This document shows positions 43,685 through 52,779 of a DNA stretch of 64,000 bases, one piece after another; position 1 is the first letter of the stretch; every line of letters begins with the position of its first letter. Below the pieces are notes generated by a model. The model saw nothing but the letters and a program-made list of their open reading frames with translations. It made no database searches and was not told the DNA's origin. The stretch covers positions 82,536 through 146,535 of the forward strand of contig NZ_FOAO01000013.1 of assembly GCF_900109665.1 (NCBI RefSeq). The letters are read 5' to 3'. The position numbers and the translations under genes are program-made. Source of the DNA: Blastococcus sp. DSM 46786 (GTDB taxonomy: Bacteria > Actinomycetota > Actinomycetes > Mycobacteriales > Geodermatophilaceae).

Positions 43685-45192
43685 CGCGCCACCGGTCCGG
43701 TGATCCGCTCGGCGGCCAGCCGGCCGCTGATCAGCACCATGGGGACGCCGACCCCCGGCTGCACCGACGACCCGGCCAGCACCACGTTCTCCGGGCCGCG
43801 GCGCGGCAGCGTGGCGGGGCGAAACGGACCGGTCTGGCCGAAGGTGTGCGCCAGCGCGAAGGGAGTGCCGGCGGCCATGCCCTGCGCCGCCCAGGTGGCC
43901 GGGGTGTCCATGTGCTCCACCTCGATCGCCCCGGAGACGCCGGTGAGGCCGCGGGTCTCCAGCACGGCCAGCAGCTCCTCCCGGTAGCGCGGCCCGAGGG
44001 TCGCCCAGTCGAGATCCGGGTTGCCGCCGCTGCGCCGGTCCAGGTTCGGGGTGGGGGCGACGACGCTCAGCACCTGGCAGTGCTTCCCGTCCGCGGAGTC
44101 CGGGGCCAGCGACCGGTCGCTGCGCGAGGGCATGCTGATCAGCAGGCTGGGGTCGCTCATGGGGCGGCCGTCCCGGGTCAGCTCGTCGAACACCTGCCGC
44201 CAGGAGTGCCCGAAGCTGATCGTGTGGTGCGCCTGGTCGGGCAGCTCCGCCCGCACCCCGAGGTGCAGCGCGACGCAGGAGGGTGAGTAGACCGGGCGGC
44301 GGGGTCCGCGAAGCCCCGGCACCAGCGCGTGCGGGGCGTCGGTGGTGACGACGACGGCGTCCGCGGGCAGCCGCTCGTCGCCGTCCAGGACCACCCCGCT
44401 GACGCGGTCGCCGCGGAGCTCGAGCTCGTCGACGGCGGTGCCGTACCGGAAGGTGACGCCCGCGTCGGCCGCGGCGGCGGCCAGCGCCCGCGGCACCGCC
44501 CCGATGCCGCCGACCGGGTGCCACACGCCGGCGCCGATGTCGAGCTGAGCGATCACCGCGTACGCGGCGATGGCGCGGAAGGGGGAGACCCCGGCGTAGA
44601 GCGCCTGGAAGCTGAACAGCCGGCGCAGCCGGTCGTCGGCGAAGTACCTGCCCACGTGCGTCGACAGCCGGCCGAACCCGCCGCGCCGGGCGAGCGTCAT
44701 CAGCTCGGGCCCGAGCAGGTCCAGCGGCGAGTCCAGGTTGCGGTCGATGAACGTGGTGAGCTGCAGGCGGTAGAGGTCGGCGAGGTCGGCGAGGTAGCGC
44801 CGCAGCGCCTCGGCCTCGCCCGGCCCGCACAGCGCGGCCACCTCGGCGGCGAACGCCTCCGGGTCGGCGTGCACGTCCAGGTGCGTGCCGTCGGCGAACT
44901 GCGCCCGGTAGCCGGTCTCCAGCCGGCGCAGCTCCAGCCGGTCCTCCAGCCGCTCACCGACGGCGGCGAGGGTCTCGGCGACGACCTCCGGCGCGGTGAA
45001 GACCGACGGCCCGGTGTCCAGCGCGTAGCCGTCGCGCTCGATGCGCCCGGCCCGCCCGCCGGGGCCGCCGGCGCGCTCGACGACGGTGACCTCGCGGCCG
45101 GCCCCGCGCAGCCGCAGCGCGGTGGCCAGGCCGGCGAGCCCCGCGCCGACGACGACGACGCGGTCGGTGCGCCCGGGGACGGTGCGGACCAT
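43681..45192 (-). CDS. crtI: Phytoene desaturase
   Basis: A 503-residue FAD-dependent CrtI-type desaturase, introducing four double bonds to give lycopene (or fewer or more, not decidable here). It has the N-terminal FAD loop VVVGAGLAGLATALRLRGAG, GYALDTGPSVFTAPEVV, the membrane-contact region YAGVSPFRAIAAYAVI, and the C-terminal FAD site NVVLAGSSVQPGVGVPMVL. ATG 45192 shares one base with the crtE stop (TGATG), and the stop overlaps crtB. Confidence 0.95.
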   Translation of the reverse strand: MVRTVPGRTDRVVVVGAGLAGLATALRLRGAGREVTVVERAGGPGGRAGRIERDGYALDTGPSVFTAPEVVAETLAAVGERLEDRLELRRLETGYRAQFADGTHLDVHADPEAFAAEVAALCGPGEAEALRRYLADLADLYRLQLTTFIDRNLDSPLDLLGPELMTLARRGGFGRLSTHVGRYFADDRLRRLFSFQALYAGVSPFRAIAAYAVIAQLDIGAGVWHPVGGIGAVPRALAAAAADAGVTFRYGTAVDELELRGDRVSGVVLDGDERLPADAVVVTTDAPHALVPGLRGPRRPVYSPSCVALHLGVRAELPDQAHHTISFGHSWRQVFDELTRDGRPMSDPSLLISMPSRSDRSLAPDSADGKHCQVLSVVAPTPNLDRRSGGNPDLDWATLGPRYREELLAVLETRGLTGVSGAIEVEHMDTPATWAAQGMAAGTPFALAHTFGQTGPFRPATLPRRGPENVVLAGSSVQPGVGVPMVLISGRLAAERITGPVAR

Positions 45193-46388
45193 CAGGCGGT
45201 GCGCGACGTCGCGGCGACCGCGAGCGCGTCCAGCGCCTTGCGGGCGTCGTCGGCCAGCGGCGCCTCGGCGATCGCCTCGCGGGCCCGTGCGGCGCCGAGG
45301 GCGATGCGCTCCTCGACCCGGTCGCGGGCGCCGGTGCTCACCAGCAGCGCGCGCAGCGCCTCGAACTCCTCGTGCCCGGCCTCGGGGTTGCCCAGCAGCT
45401 CGTCGAGCAGCGTGCGCCCCGCGCCGTCGGCCGCCTCCGCGGCCAGGGCGACCAGCAGGGTCTGCTTGCCCTCGCGCAGGTCGTCGTCGGCGGACTTCCC
45501 GGTGACCTCCGGGTCGCCGAAGACGCCGAGGAGGTCGTCGCGCAGCTGGAACGCCTCGCCCAAGGGCAACCCGATGGCGGTGCAGGCCTCGACGACCCGC
45601 GGCCCGGCGCCGGCGATCGCCACGCCCAGCTGCAGCGGCCGCTGGACGGTGTACCCCGCGCTCTTGTAGCGGGCGACGGTGAGGGCGCCGTCGGGGCCCG
45701 GCAGCCCGCCGGCGGCGCGCAGCAGGTCCAGGTACTGGCCGGCGGTGACCTCGGTGCGCATGGTGTCCCAGACGGCGCGGGCGCGGCCCAGCGCCGCCTC
45801 GGAGATGCCCGAGCAGCGCAGCAGCTCGTCGGACCAGACCAGCGCCAGGTCGCCGACGAGGATCGCCGCGCCGACGCCGAAGAGCTCCTGGTCGCCGGAG
45901 AACCCGGAGCCGGTGTGCCGGTCGGCGAACCCGACGTGCGTGCTGGGGCGGCCGCGCCGGGTGCCGGCGGCGTCCATCACGTCGTCGTGCACCAGCGCGC
46001 TGGCGTGCACGAACTCCAGGGCGGCGACCGCGCGGAGCACGGCCTCCTCGTCCTCCCCGGCGCCCGGGCCCTGGCCGCGCGCCCCGCGCCAGCCCCAGTA
46101 GGCGAAGGAGGGGCGCAGCTTCTTGCCTCCCTCGGCGACGGCGCGCACCTCGTCGACGACCGGCACCAGGCTGGCGTCCATCGCGGCGAGCGTGGCGCGC
46201 TGCTGGTCCAGGAAATCGGTGAGCGCCTCGGCGACCGCGGCCCGCACCCGGTCGAGGTCGGCGACCGACAGCGGGGGAGCGAGGCGGGCGGTCTCGCGCT
46301 GCTGCGCCCCGGCGATCATGTGGTCAGTATCGCCCAACCCGGCGGGGTGCCGCCCCGCCAGCAGGGCGGCCGAGGTGGTCGGCTGCAT
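45192..46388 (-). CDS. crtE: Geranylgeranyl/polyprenyl diphosphate synthase
   Basis: An isoprenyl diphosphate synthase supplying GGPP to crtB. The first aspartate-rich motif is [19 protein letters not shown] and the second [33 protein letters not shown] binds isopentenyl diphosphate. It is 398 residues from ATG 46388, which has GGAGGA 3-4 bases upstream. ATG 46319 (375 residues) also fits the family start, so the first 23 residues are uncertain. It stands where idsA2 (Rv2173) stands in M. tuberculosis, between the Rv2175c and metF homologues. Confidence 0.92.
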   Translation of the reverse strand: MQPTTSAALLAGRHPAGLGDTDHMIAGAQQRETARLAPPLSVADLDRVRAAVAEALTDFLDQQRATLAAMDASLVPVVDEVRAVAEGGKKLRPSFAYWGWRGARGQGPGAGEDEEAVLRAVAALEFVHASALVHDDVMDAAGTRRGRPSTHVGFADRHTGSGFSGDQELFGVGAAILVGDLALVWSDELLRCSGISEAALGRARAVWDTMRTEVTAGQYLDLLRAAGGLPGPDGALTVARYKSAGYTVQRPLQLGVAIAGAGPRVVEACTAIGLPLGEAFQLRDDLLGVFGDPEVTGKSADDDLREGKQTLLVALAAEAADGAGRTLLDELLGNPEAGHEEFEALRALLVSTGARDRVEERIALGAARAREAIAEAPLADDARKALDALAVAATSRTA

Positions 46389-46505
46389 CGTTCCTCCGTC
46401 GCTCCGTCGTCCGGGACACGGCCTCTTCCTCGCCGCGGCCCGGTCTGGATGCACCTGCGCGCCCCTTCCCGGGGGACGGCTGCGGGCGCGGGGCCGCCCC
46501 GCCCG

Positions 46506-46519
46506 TACCCTCGGATGCC
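46506..46519 (+). promoter_or_regulatory. -10 box of a leaderless promoter
   Basis: TACCCT at 46506-46511 is followed by 8 bases and GTG 46520 of metF. Confidence 0.5.
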
Positions 46520-47425
46520 GTGACACCCACCGTCCGCGAGCTCCTGGCCACCGGGCACCCGACGTGGTCGTTCGAGTTCTTCCCGCCGAAGACGCCGGCG
46601 GGGGAGGAGCAGCTCTGGACGGCGCTGCGCCAGCTGGAGCGCCTGCACCCCTCGTTCGTCTCGGTGACCTACGGGGCCGGTGGCTCCACCCGCGAGGGCA
46701 CCGTGGCGATGACCGAGCGGATCGCGGCGGACACCACGATGACGCCGCTGGCGCACCTGACCGCGGTCGACCACAGCGTCGCGGAGCTGCGGCACGTGAT
46801 CAGCCGGCTGGCCGCGGCCGGGGTCCGCAACATCATGGCGCTGCGCGGCGACCCGCCGGGCGCCGATCCGCAGGCCGACTGGGTGGCCCACCCCGAGGGG
46901 CTGGACTACGCCGCGGAGCTGGTGGCGCTGATCCGCTCGATCGGCGACTTCTCGGTCGGGGTGGCCGCCTTCCCCGAGCGGCACCCGCGCTCGCCGGACT
47001 TCGACACCGACGTCGAGATGTTCGTGGCCAAGTGCCGCGCCGGTGCCGATTTCGCCATCACCCAGATGTTCTTCCGGGCCGAGGACTACCTGCGCATGCG
47101 GGACCGGGTGGTCGAGCGCGGCTGCGAGGTGCCGGTCATCGCCGGGGTCATGCCGGTCACGAACGTCCGGCAGATCACCCGGATCGTCCAGCTGTCCGGT
47201 CAGGCGTTCCCCGCCGAGCTGGCCGAGCGGTTCGAGGCGCTGGACGGCGACCGGCCGGAGGAGAAGGCGGCGGTCCGCGCCCTCGGCGTCGAGGTGGCCA
47301 CGGACCTGTGCCGCCGGCTGCTCGACGAGGGCGTGCCGGGCATCCACTTCATCACCATGAACCGCTCCACGGCGACTCGCGAGGTGTTCGCCAACCTGGC
47401 CGGACGCGCACCCGCCGTCCGCTGA
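46520..47425 (+). CDS. metF: Methylenetetrahydrofolate reductase
   Basis: A 301-residue MetF reducing 5,10-methylene-THF to 5-methyl-THF for methionine synthesis. Motifs are [78 protein letters not shown], and the C-terminal [17 protein letters not shown]. It corresponds to the Rv2172c position. The divergent prenyl synthase gene and this one leave about 130 bases between starts. The upstream -10 box gives leaderless spacing. Confidence 0.93.
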   Translation: MTPTVRELLATGHPTWSFEFFPPKTPAGEEQLWTALRQLERLHPSFVSVTYGAGGSTREGTVAMTERIAADTTMTPLAHLTAVDHSVAELRHVISRLAAAGVRNIMALRGDPPGADPQADWVAHPEGLDYAAELVALIRSIGDFSVGVAAFPERHPRSPDFDTDVEMFVAKCRAGADFAITQMFFRAEDYLRMRDRVVERGCEVPVIAGVMPVTNVRQITRIVQLSGQAFPAELAERFEALDGDRPEEKAAVRALGVEVATDLCRRLLDEGVPGIHFITMNRSTATREVFANLAGRAPAVR

Positions 47426-47429
47426 GCGG

Positions 47430-48068
47430 TCACCGGGCCGGCCCCACTCCTTCCAGCAGGTCGGCGGCGCGGGCGGCCGCGCGGCGCAGGCCCTCGCGCT
47501 CGGACGCGTACCCGCCGGCGACCCCGACGACCGGCAGGTTCGACACGGCGCGGGCGAACAGCTTCCCCTTCGGCCGGGCGTCGAGCGCGTCGTCGATGCG
47601 GCTGAGCAGCCGGGCCGCGCGCCACAGCGTCCGCACCGCACCCGCGGCCCCGCGGCGCTCGTCCCGCGGGCCGAGCGCGCCCTCCACGTAGGTGCCCCTG
47701 GTGCGGGTGAGCAGCGGCTCGACCTGCGCGGCGCCCAGCTCGCGGCGCAGCAGCACCCGGGCGAGCAGCGACACCCGCTCGGCGGGCGCCTCGACCCCGT
47801 GCTCGCCTGCGACGCCGAGGACGACGAGCGACTGCACCGCGGTGCCGACCGTGTTCTGCAGCGGCAGCAGGTCGGCGAGCTTCCCCGCCAAGCGGGGTGC
47901 CGCCGACACCCCGGCGGCCACCTTGGACACCCGGTCGGCCCACCACTCGTCGCGCTCCGCGCGCGGCAGCTCCGGGGGCCGGCCCAGCCGGGTGGCCAGG
48001 GGGGTGAGCAGCCGGTCGAGCCGGCGCAGGACGTCGACGACGACGGCGTCGCTGATCGGGGCAGCCAT
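47430..48068 (-). CDS. Conserved hypothetical protein beside metF
   Basis: A 212-residue soluble, helix-rich protein. It has VVVDVLRRLDRLLTPLATRLGR, then WWADRVSKVAAGVSAAPRLAG, LLPLQNTVGTAVQSLVVLGV and GVEAPAERVSLLARVLL. A C-terminal helical pair is interrupted by NLPVVGVAGGYASEREGL. No catalytic motif or signal peptide is visible. The hydrophobic pattern around 70-95 could contact a membrane. ATG 48068. It converges with metF, with 4 bases between the stops and no room for a terminator. Function unknown. Confidence 0.75.
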   Translation of the reverse strand: MAAPISDAVVVDVLRRLDRLLTPLATRLGRPPELPRAERDEWWADRVSKVAAGVSAAPRLAGKLADLLPLQNTVGTAVQSLVVLGVAGEHGVEAPAERVSLLARVLLRRELGAAQVEPLLTRTRGTYVEGALGPRDERRGAAGAVRTLWRAARLLSRIDDALDARPKGKLFARAVSNLPVVGVAGGYASEREGLRRAAARAADLLEGVGPAR

Positions 48069-48162
48069 GGAGCGGCTCTACCCGGCCGGACGCGCGGCCC
48101 ATGCGCCGGTGACGTTCCGCCGGCCACTGCGGACCCAGGATGGCGATCCTCAGCGTGCCGCC

Positions 48163-48192
48163 GCCGTCCTCGTGCTGCAGCGCGAGGACGGC
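48163..48192. other. Intergenic hairpin
   Basis: GCCGTCCTCG (48163-48172) and CGAGGACGGC (48183-48192) form a perfect 10-bp stem with a 10-nt loop between the hypothetical gene (minus) and vapB (plus). It is not at the end of either gene, so it may be a dispersed repeat or part of a leader. The rest of 48069-48275 shows nothing else recognisable. Confidence 0.4.
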
Positions 48193-48275
48193 GACAACAC
48201 CACGAGCACGGCAACCTGCCGCGCCGCGAGCGGAGGGAGGTCCCCGCCCGTCCGCTGCGCCCGCTCGCACGGGCT

Positions 48276-48310
48276 GGTGGAAAGGTGGACGCGGGTTGTA
48301 GTTTTCCACC
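48276..48310 (+). promoter_or_regulatory. vapBC promoter and operator
   Basis: GGTGGAAA (48276-48283) and TTTCCACC (48303-48310) are perfect inverted copies. TAGTTT (48299-48304) is a -10 box 6 bases before ATG 48311. The inverted repeat spans the promoter, the normal place for autoregulation by a VapB-VapC complex. Confidence 0.65.
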
Positions 48311-48577
48311 ATGAGTCTCAACATCAAGAACGCGGAGGTGGAGGAGCTGGCACGTGAGGTCGCCGCCGTCACCGGGACCTCGATCACCGCTGCCGTGGCC
48401 CAGGCCCTGCGGGAAAAGCTGGCCCGCCTCCAGGTCGACTCTCCGGTGGAGACGACCGCTGACCGCGCGAACCGCATCAGAGCTCTGGCCAAGGAGATCG
48501 CGCCCCGCTTCCGCGGAGACCTGGCGACCGTCGAGCACGGCGAGCTCCTGTACGACGATGCCGGCATGCCCGCGTGA
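48311..48577 (+). CDS. vapB: VapB-type antitoxin
   Basis: An 88-residue antitoxin. The N-terminal ribbon-helix-helix-like part is MSLNIKNAEVEELAREVAAV followed by TGTSITAAVAQALREKLARL, which binds the operator and dimerises. The C-terminal LAKEIAPRFRGDLATVEHGE and YDDAGMPA wrap the toxin active site. It belongs to the group annotated as PSK-operon-like VapB. The stop overlaps the vapC GTG (GTGA), the usual toxin-antitoxin arrangement. Confidence 0.92.
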   Translation: MSLNIKNAEVEELAREVAAVTGTSITAAVAQALREKLARLQVDSPVETTADRANRIRALAKEIAPRFRGDLATVEHGELLYDDAGMPA

Positions 48578-48978
48578 TCGTCGATGCATCGGCGTTGATC
48601 GCCATCATCCGGGACGAGCCCGACGCCGAGGCGTTCATCGACGCGCTCGCCGCGGACGCTGCTCCTCAGATGTCAGCCGCCAACTACCTCGAGGCGGCCA
48701 TCGTCGTCGATGCGACGCGGGACCCGGTCGCCCGGCGACGCTTCGACGAGTTGGTGCGGGTCATGCACCTGGAGATCGCTCCTGTCACGGTCGGTCAGGC
48801 GCTCGTGGCCCGATCGGCCTACCGGGACTTCGGGAAAGGCCGTGGACACGCGGCGCGGCTGAACTTCGGGGACTGCTTCGCCTATGCGCTCGCCGTGGAG
48901 AGCGGGAAGCCGCTTCTGTTCAAGGGTGACGATTTCGGTCACACGGACGTGACGCCGGCTCTTCCGCCGGTCGGGTGA
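48574..48978 (+). CDS. vapC: VapC-type PIN-domain ribonuclease toxin
   Basis: A 134-residue PIN-domain RNase that would cleave a specific tRNA or rRNA when freed from VapB. Acidic active-site residues are present: Asp4 (MIVDASAL), Glu40 (NYLEAAIVV), Asp100 (LNFGDCFAYALA) and Asp119 (KGDDFGHTD). Length and order are complete, so the toxin is probably functional. It is co-translated with vapB. The target RNA is not predictable. Confidence 0.92.
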   Translation: MIVDASALIAIIRDEPDAEAFIDALAADAAPQMSAANYLEAAIVVDATRDPVARRRFDELVRVMHLEIAPVTVGQALVARSAYRDFGKGRGHAARLNFGDCFAYALAVESGKPLLFKGDDFGHTDVTPALPPVG

Positions 48979-49048
48979 TCACCGTCCGACCGGCGCCGGT
49001 GGTTCAGCTGGCCTCGTAGCTACCCCGTTCCCTTGCTCGCCGCCGAGC

Positions 49049-49309
49049 CTGCCTGTTCTCACCCCGCCGGCTCGGCGAGCACTGACCGAGCGGCTTCCCG
49101 AGGCAGTCGCCGCGGCAGTGATCGACTTCCTCACCACTGCACTCGTGGACGACCCGGAGCGAGTGGGCGGGCAACTGCGTGGTGATCTGGCCGGGGTGTG
49201 GGCGGCGCGGCGTGGCACCTACCGAGTGCTCTACCGCGTGCGGGACGACACACGCGAAGTCGTCGTCCTCCGCATCGACCACCGTCGCGATGTCTACCGA
49301 CCACGGTGA
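49049..49309 (+). pseudogene. RelE/ParE-family toxin remnant without a normal start
   Basis: The frame encodes a RelE-like fold: LPVLTPPARRALTERLPEAV, DDPERVGGQLRGDL, and the complete C-terminal core ARRGTYRVLYRVRDDTREVV with RIDHRRDVYRPR. The conserved N-terminal strand has no ATG, GTG or TTG in frame; only CTG codons precede it back to a TGA at about 48951. A GTG at 49118 would remove the first strand and helix (63 residues left). No antitoxin gene precedes it, since vapC ends just upstream. It is probably a decayed or orphan toxin, though CTG initiation at 49049 cannot be excluded. Confidence 0.6.
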
Positions 49310-49339
49310 CCCGCCGGTGCCGGACCGAGACGACGTCCG

Positions 49340-51106
49340 TCAGGTCGGCTCGGGCATGGCCCGGACGGCGATCAGCGCGACGTCGTCCTCAGCGACGGCC
49401 GGCTGCAGCCGCCGCAGCAGGGTGTCGGCCAGGTCCTCGAGCGGCAGCTCGTGCAGGCCGGCCAGCGCCTGCAGCAGCGCGGCGATGCCCTGGTCGTAGT
49501 CCGCTCCGCGGCGCTCGATCAGCCCGTCGGTGAACAGCAGCAGCGTCTGCCCCTCTCTCAGCAGCGCGGTGTGCTCGTCGCGCCGCACCGCCGGCTCCAC
49601 GCCCAGCATCCGGTTCGGCTTCGTGTCCAGCAGCCGAACCTGCCCGTCGGTGTCGAGCAGCGCCGGAGCCGGATGGCCGGCGTTGGACCACCGCAGCACC
49701 CGGCCGCCGGAACCGGGGTCCGGCCGGTCGATCCGGGCCACCAGGGCGGTCGCGGTCGTCTCCATCACCAGCCCGGCCGCGGCGATGTCACTACGTTCCA
49801 GCACCTCGGCCGGGGCGGCGTCGGTGTCGTAGGCGATGGCCCGGATGAGTCCTCGCAGCTGCCCCATCGCGACCGCGGCGGTCCGGTCGTGCCCGGTGAC
49901 GTCGCCGATGACGAGCGCCGTGGCGCCGCCGGGCAGCAGGAAGGCGTCGTACCAGTCGCCGCCCACCGCCGTCCGGCGCTCCGCGGGTGAGTAGCGCACG
50001 GCCATCGCCAGGTGCTCGGGCTGGGGCGGGGGCGTCAGCAGCGCCTCCTGCAGGCGCAGCGAGAAGTCCCGTTCCTGGCCGAAGCGCCGGGCGTTGTCGA
50101 GCACCAGCGCGGCCCGGCCCGCGATCACCTCGGCCAGCTCGACGTCGCCGGCGTCGTGGGGCGGGGAGCCAGCGGTGCGCACGACGGTGAGGACGCCGAG
50201 CACGTCGGCGCCGGGCGGCCGCAGGGGGACGCTCACCGAGCTGACCGCACCCAGCGCCTCAGCGGCCCGGCGCACCGGCTCGTCGAGCGGCGCCAACGTC
50301 GCCGGGACGTCGGTGACGAGTTCGCTGTGGCCGGTGGCCGCCACCCGCCCGGGGCCCTGCGCATCGCCGGTGCCGATGCGCACGGGTGCCCGTCTCGCCG
50401 GCCGGGGCGATCCGTTCCTGGACCGCGCCGCGGCCAGGCGCAGCACCCCGCCCGGCTGCACGGTGTGCACGGCCGCGTGGTCGCCCAGCGCGTCCACCGC
50501 CAGCTTCCCGACGGCGTCCAGCACGTCGTCGATCTCGAGCCCGGCCGTGAGCAGCGTGGCCGAACGGTCCAGCAGCTCCGCGCGCTGCCGTTGCCGCTCG
50601 GCGTCGGCGAGGGCGATCCGCAGGGCGACCTGGTCGGAAGCCACCGCGGCCAGGTGGGCGAGCATCGCGACGTCGGTGTCGCTCCACTCGTGCACCTGGG
50701 TGTCGACCACGCAGAAGGTGCCGAGCACCTCTCCGTCGGGGGTGCGCACGGGGAAACCGGCCCACGCGACGACCCCCATCGACTCGATGGAGGGGTTGGC
50801 GCGGGTCAGCGGGACCTCCCGGACGTCGGCCAGCACCAGCGGCTCGCCGCTGCTGACGACGTACTGGCAGAACGACTCCTCGACGGTGTTCTGCGGCGGG
50901 ACACCGGGCGGGAGGTTCACCCCGAGGCAGCTCTTCCAGTAGGAACGCCGGTCGTCGACGACGGTCACGAAGGCGAACGGTGCGGACAGCAGGGCGCGGG
51001 CCAGTTCGGTGAGCCGGTCGAACTCGGCCTCCGGCGGGCTGTCGAGCAGGCGGGTCCGTGCCACGGCGGCCAGACGCTGCGGCGAACGGATCGGGTCCGA
51101 GCTCAT
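49340..51106 (-). CDS. GAF-GAF-PP2C (SpoIIE-type) serine phosphatase
   Basis: A 588-residue cytoplasmic signalling phosphatase. Two GAF domains come first (about 15-165, with FVTVVDDRRSYWKS and CQYVVSSGEPLVLADVRE; about 180-330, ending VLGVLTVVRTAG). The C-terminal SpoIIE/RsbU-like PP2C domain has AVGGDWYDAFLLPGG, VIGDVTGHDRTAA, RWSNAGHPAPALL, LLLFTDGLIERRG and AEDDVALIAVR. Such proteins dephosphorylate anti-anti-sigma factors in partner-switching stress pathways. No partner is encoded nearby. ATG 51106 has AGGGA about 10 bases upstream; ATG 51118 is an alternative. Confidence 0.9.
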   Translation of the reverse strand: MSSDPIRSPQRLAAVARTRLLDSPPEAEFDRLTELARALLSAPFAFVTVVDDRRSYWKSCLGVNLPPGVPPQNTVEESFCQYVVSSGEPLVLADVREVPLTRANPSIESMGVVAWAGFPVRTPDGEVLGTFCVVDTQVHEWSDTDVAMLAHLAAVASDQVALRIALADAERQRQRAELLDRSATLLTAGLEIDDVLDAVGKLAVDALGDHAAVHTVQPGGVLRLAAARSRNGSPRPARRAPVRIGTGDAQGPGRVAATGHSELVTDVPATLAPLDEPVRRAAEALGAVSSVSVPLRPPGADVLGVLTVVRTAGSPPHDAGDVELAEVIAGRAALVLDNARRFGQERDFSLRLQEALLTPPPQPEHLAMAVRYSPAERRTAVGGDWYDAFLLPGGATALVIGDVTGHDRTAAVAMGQLRGLIRAIAYDTDAAPAEVLERSDIAAAGLVMETTATALVARIDRPDPGSGGRVLRWSNAGHPAPALLDTDGQVRLLDTKPNRMLGVEPAVRRDEHTALLREGQTLLLFTDGLIERRGADYDQGIAALLQALAGLHELPLEDLADTLLRRLQPAVAEDDVALIAVRAMPEPT

Positions 51107-51201
51107 GACGTCGATCATCCCTGGTGTCCCGGGCGGGCGGGAAAGGCCCCGATCCGTCGAGGCCGTCGGCGCGCGGTGATCATGACGTCGACCGCCGCCG
51201 A

Positions 51202-51214
51202 TAGCGTCTCCAAC
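51202..51214 (+). promoter_or_regulatory. -10 box of a leaderless promoter
   Basis: TAGCGT at 51202-51207 is followed by 7 bases and ATG 51215. Confidence 0.6.
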
Positions 51215-51592
51215 ATGATCACCGGAGCCGCCGTCCTCGCCTGCGTCGTGCTCGCCGGCCTCGCCGTCTTCCAGGTGGCGCTCGCCGCCGGTCGTCCCTG
51301 GGGGCGCTTCGCGTGGGGCGGCCAGCACGACGTGCTGCCGCGGCGGCTGCGCACCGGCAGCGCGGTCTCCGTCGTCCTGTACGCGGTCTTCGCCGTGGTG
51401 GTCCTGCAGGCCGCCGGGCTGCTCGCGGTGCTCCCCGGGGCCGTGGCGGACGTCGGCATCTGGGTGCTGACCGGCTACTTCTCCCTCGGCATCGTGGTGA
51501 ACGGGATCTCCCGGAGCCGGCCGGAGCGGTTCGTCATGACGCCGCTGGTGCTGGTGCTGGCGGCCTGCTGCCTGGTCGTCGCACTCGGGTAG
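51215..51592 (+). CDS. Small four-helix membrane protein
   Basis: A 125-residue integral membrane protein with four predicted helices (ITGAAVLACVVLAGLAVFQV, VSVVLYAVFAVVVLQAAGLL, VGIWVLTGYFSLGIVVNGI, TPLVLVLAACCLVVALG). A short basic loop with GGQHDVLPRRLRTGS and a second loop SRSRPERFV separate them. No characterised family is recognised. ATG 51215 follows a leaderless -10 box. It is transcribed alone, divergent from the phosphatase. Confidence 0.75.
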   Translation: MITGAAVLACVVLAGLAVFQVALAAGRPWGRFAWGGQHDVLPRRLRTGSAVSVVLYAVFAVVVLQAAGLLAVLPGAVADVGIWVLTGYFSLGIVVNGISRSRPERFVMTPLVLVLAACCLVVALG

Positions 51593-51656
51593 CCCGGCCT
51601 CGCTGTGAGTTCCCTGTGGAGCATCCCGGCGGGCCACGACGCCGGTGGCCGCGGGC

Positions 51657-51669
51657 TAACGTGGCCGCC
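51657..51669 (+). promoter_or_regulatory. -10 box of a leaderless promoter
   Basis: TAACGT at 51657-51662 is followed by 7 bases and ATG 51670. It would drive the three-gene ABC transporter operon. Confidence 0.6.
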
Positions 51670-52779
51670 ATGGCGTCCGGACCGCGGGCGGCGGCTCCGC
51701 GCTGGGCCGTCGTGGGAGTGGTCGTCGCGGTCCTCGCCGCGCTGCCGGCGCTCGTCGGCGCGCTGCCGGTGGCCGACCCGTCCGTGCCGGCGGCCGAGCT
51801 GCGCGCGGCGGTGCTGGCCTCGGCCGACGTGCAGTACTCCGGGTACGCCGAGTCGGCCGGGGGGCTGGCCCTGCCGGTGACCGACCAGCTCGACTCCGTC
51901 GCCGACCTGTTCAGCGACCGCACCGAGATGCGCGTGTGGTGGCGGGGGCCCGACGACCACCGGGTCGACGTGATCACCACGGCCGGTGAGACGGGCATCC
52001 ACCGCGACGCGCGGGGCACCTGGACGTGGGAGTACGAGCGCGCCACCGCGACGCGTGCGGCCACCACGCCGCTCGCCCTCCCCGCGCCGCCGGACCTGCT
52101 GCCCGCCACCCTGGGCCGCCGGCTGCTCTCCGAGGCTGCCGACGCGGAGCTGACCCGCATCGGGGCCCGGCGGATCGCCGGACGCGACGCCCTCGGGCTG
52201 CGCACCACCCCCGCGGAGCCCGCCTCGGCGGTGCGGCAGGTCGACGTGTGGGTGGACCGGGCCAGCGGACTGCCGCTGCAGGTGGTCGTCCTCGACGAGA
52301 CCTCGGAGGTGCCGGCGCTGGACACCCGGTTCCTCGACCTGGAGCTGGGGGTCCCGGACGCCGCGACGACGTCCTTCGTCCCGCCCCCGGACGCGCGCCT
52401 GCGCACCGCGGACCAGGCCGAGATAGTGCTGGAGGCCGGCCGGCGGCTGGCCCCGGTGCGCCTCCCCGCCACGCTGGCCGGGCTGCCGCGCCGGACGCTC
52501 GAGGGTGCACCGCCCGGCATCGGGCTCTACGGGCGCGGGGTCACCCTGCTCGCCGTCGCCCCCGTGCCGCGCCGGCTGGCCGACGGCCTGCGCCGCACGC
52601 TGGGGCAGAGCCCGGACGCCGTCACCGACGATGCAGGCACCCGCATCGCGGCCGGCCCTGTCGGGCTGATGCTGCTGGACCCGCCGGACGCGGGGCCGTA
52701 CGTGCTCACCGGGACGGTCACCCTCGACGCGCTGGTCGAGGCCGCCGCGCAGCTGCCGGCCCTGGGCGGGTCGCCGTGA
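51670..52779 (+). CDS. Membrane-anchored LolA/RseB-like protein of an ABC transporter operon
   Basis: A 369-residue exported protein anchored by an N-terminal helix (VVGVVVAVLAALPALVGALP). The outer part resembles the LolA/RseB lipoprotein-carrier fold: VWWRGPDDHRVDVITTAGET, GTWTWEYERAT, and WVDRASGLPLQVVVLDE, the last a hallmark of such antiparallel half-barrels. It probably binds a lipid or senses envelope state. The stop overlaps the ATPase start (GTGA). Operons of this type (carrier-like protein, ATPase, permease) recur in actinobacteria, but the substrate is not known. Confidence 0.75.
   Translation: MASGPRAAAPRWAVVGVVVAVLAALPALVGALPVADPSVPAAELRAAVLASADVQYSGYAESAGGLALPVTDQLDSVADLFSDRTEMRVWWRGPDDHRVDVITTAGETGIHRDARGTWTWEYERATATRAATTPLALPAPPDLLPATLGRRLLSEAADAELTRIGARRIAGRDALGLRTTPAEPASAVRQVDVWVDRASGLPLQVVVLDETSEVPALDTRFLDLELGVPDAATTSFVPPPDARLRTADQAEIVLEAGRRLAPVRLPATLAGLPRRTLEGAPPGIGLYGRGVTLLAVAPVPRRLADGLRRTLGQSPDAVTDDAGTRIAAGPVGLMLLDPPDAGPYVLTGTVTLDALVEAAAQLPALGGSP

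Noticed and set aside
42734..44830. A 698-residue minus frame joining crtI and crtB
   Set aside because: The first part reads crtI out of frame. crtB begins at GTG 43684 within the crtI stop.
46319..46388. Start of crtE at ATG 46319 only
   Set aside because: It is a possible start, but the GGAGGA site before ATG 46388 is better. The longer form is listed and the shorter kept as an alternative.
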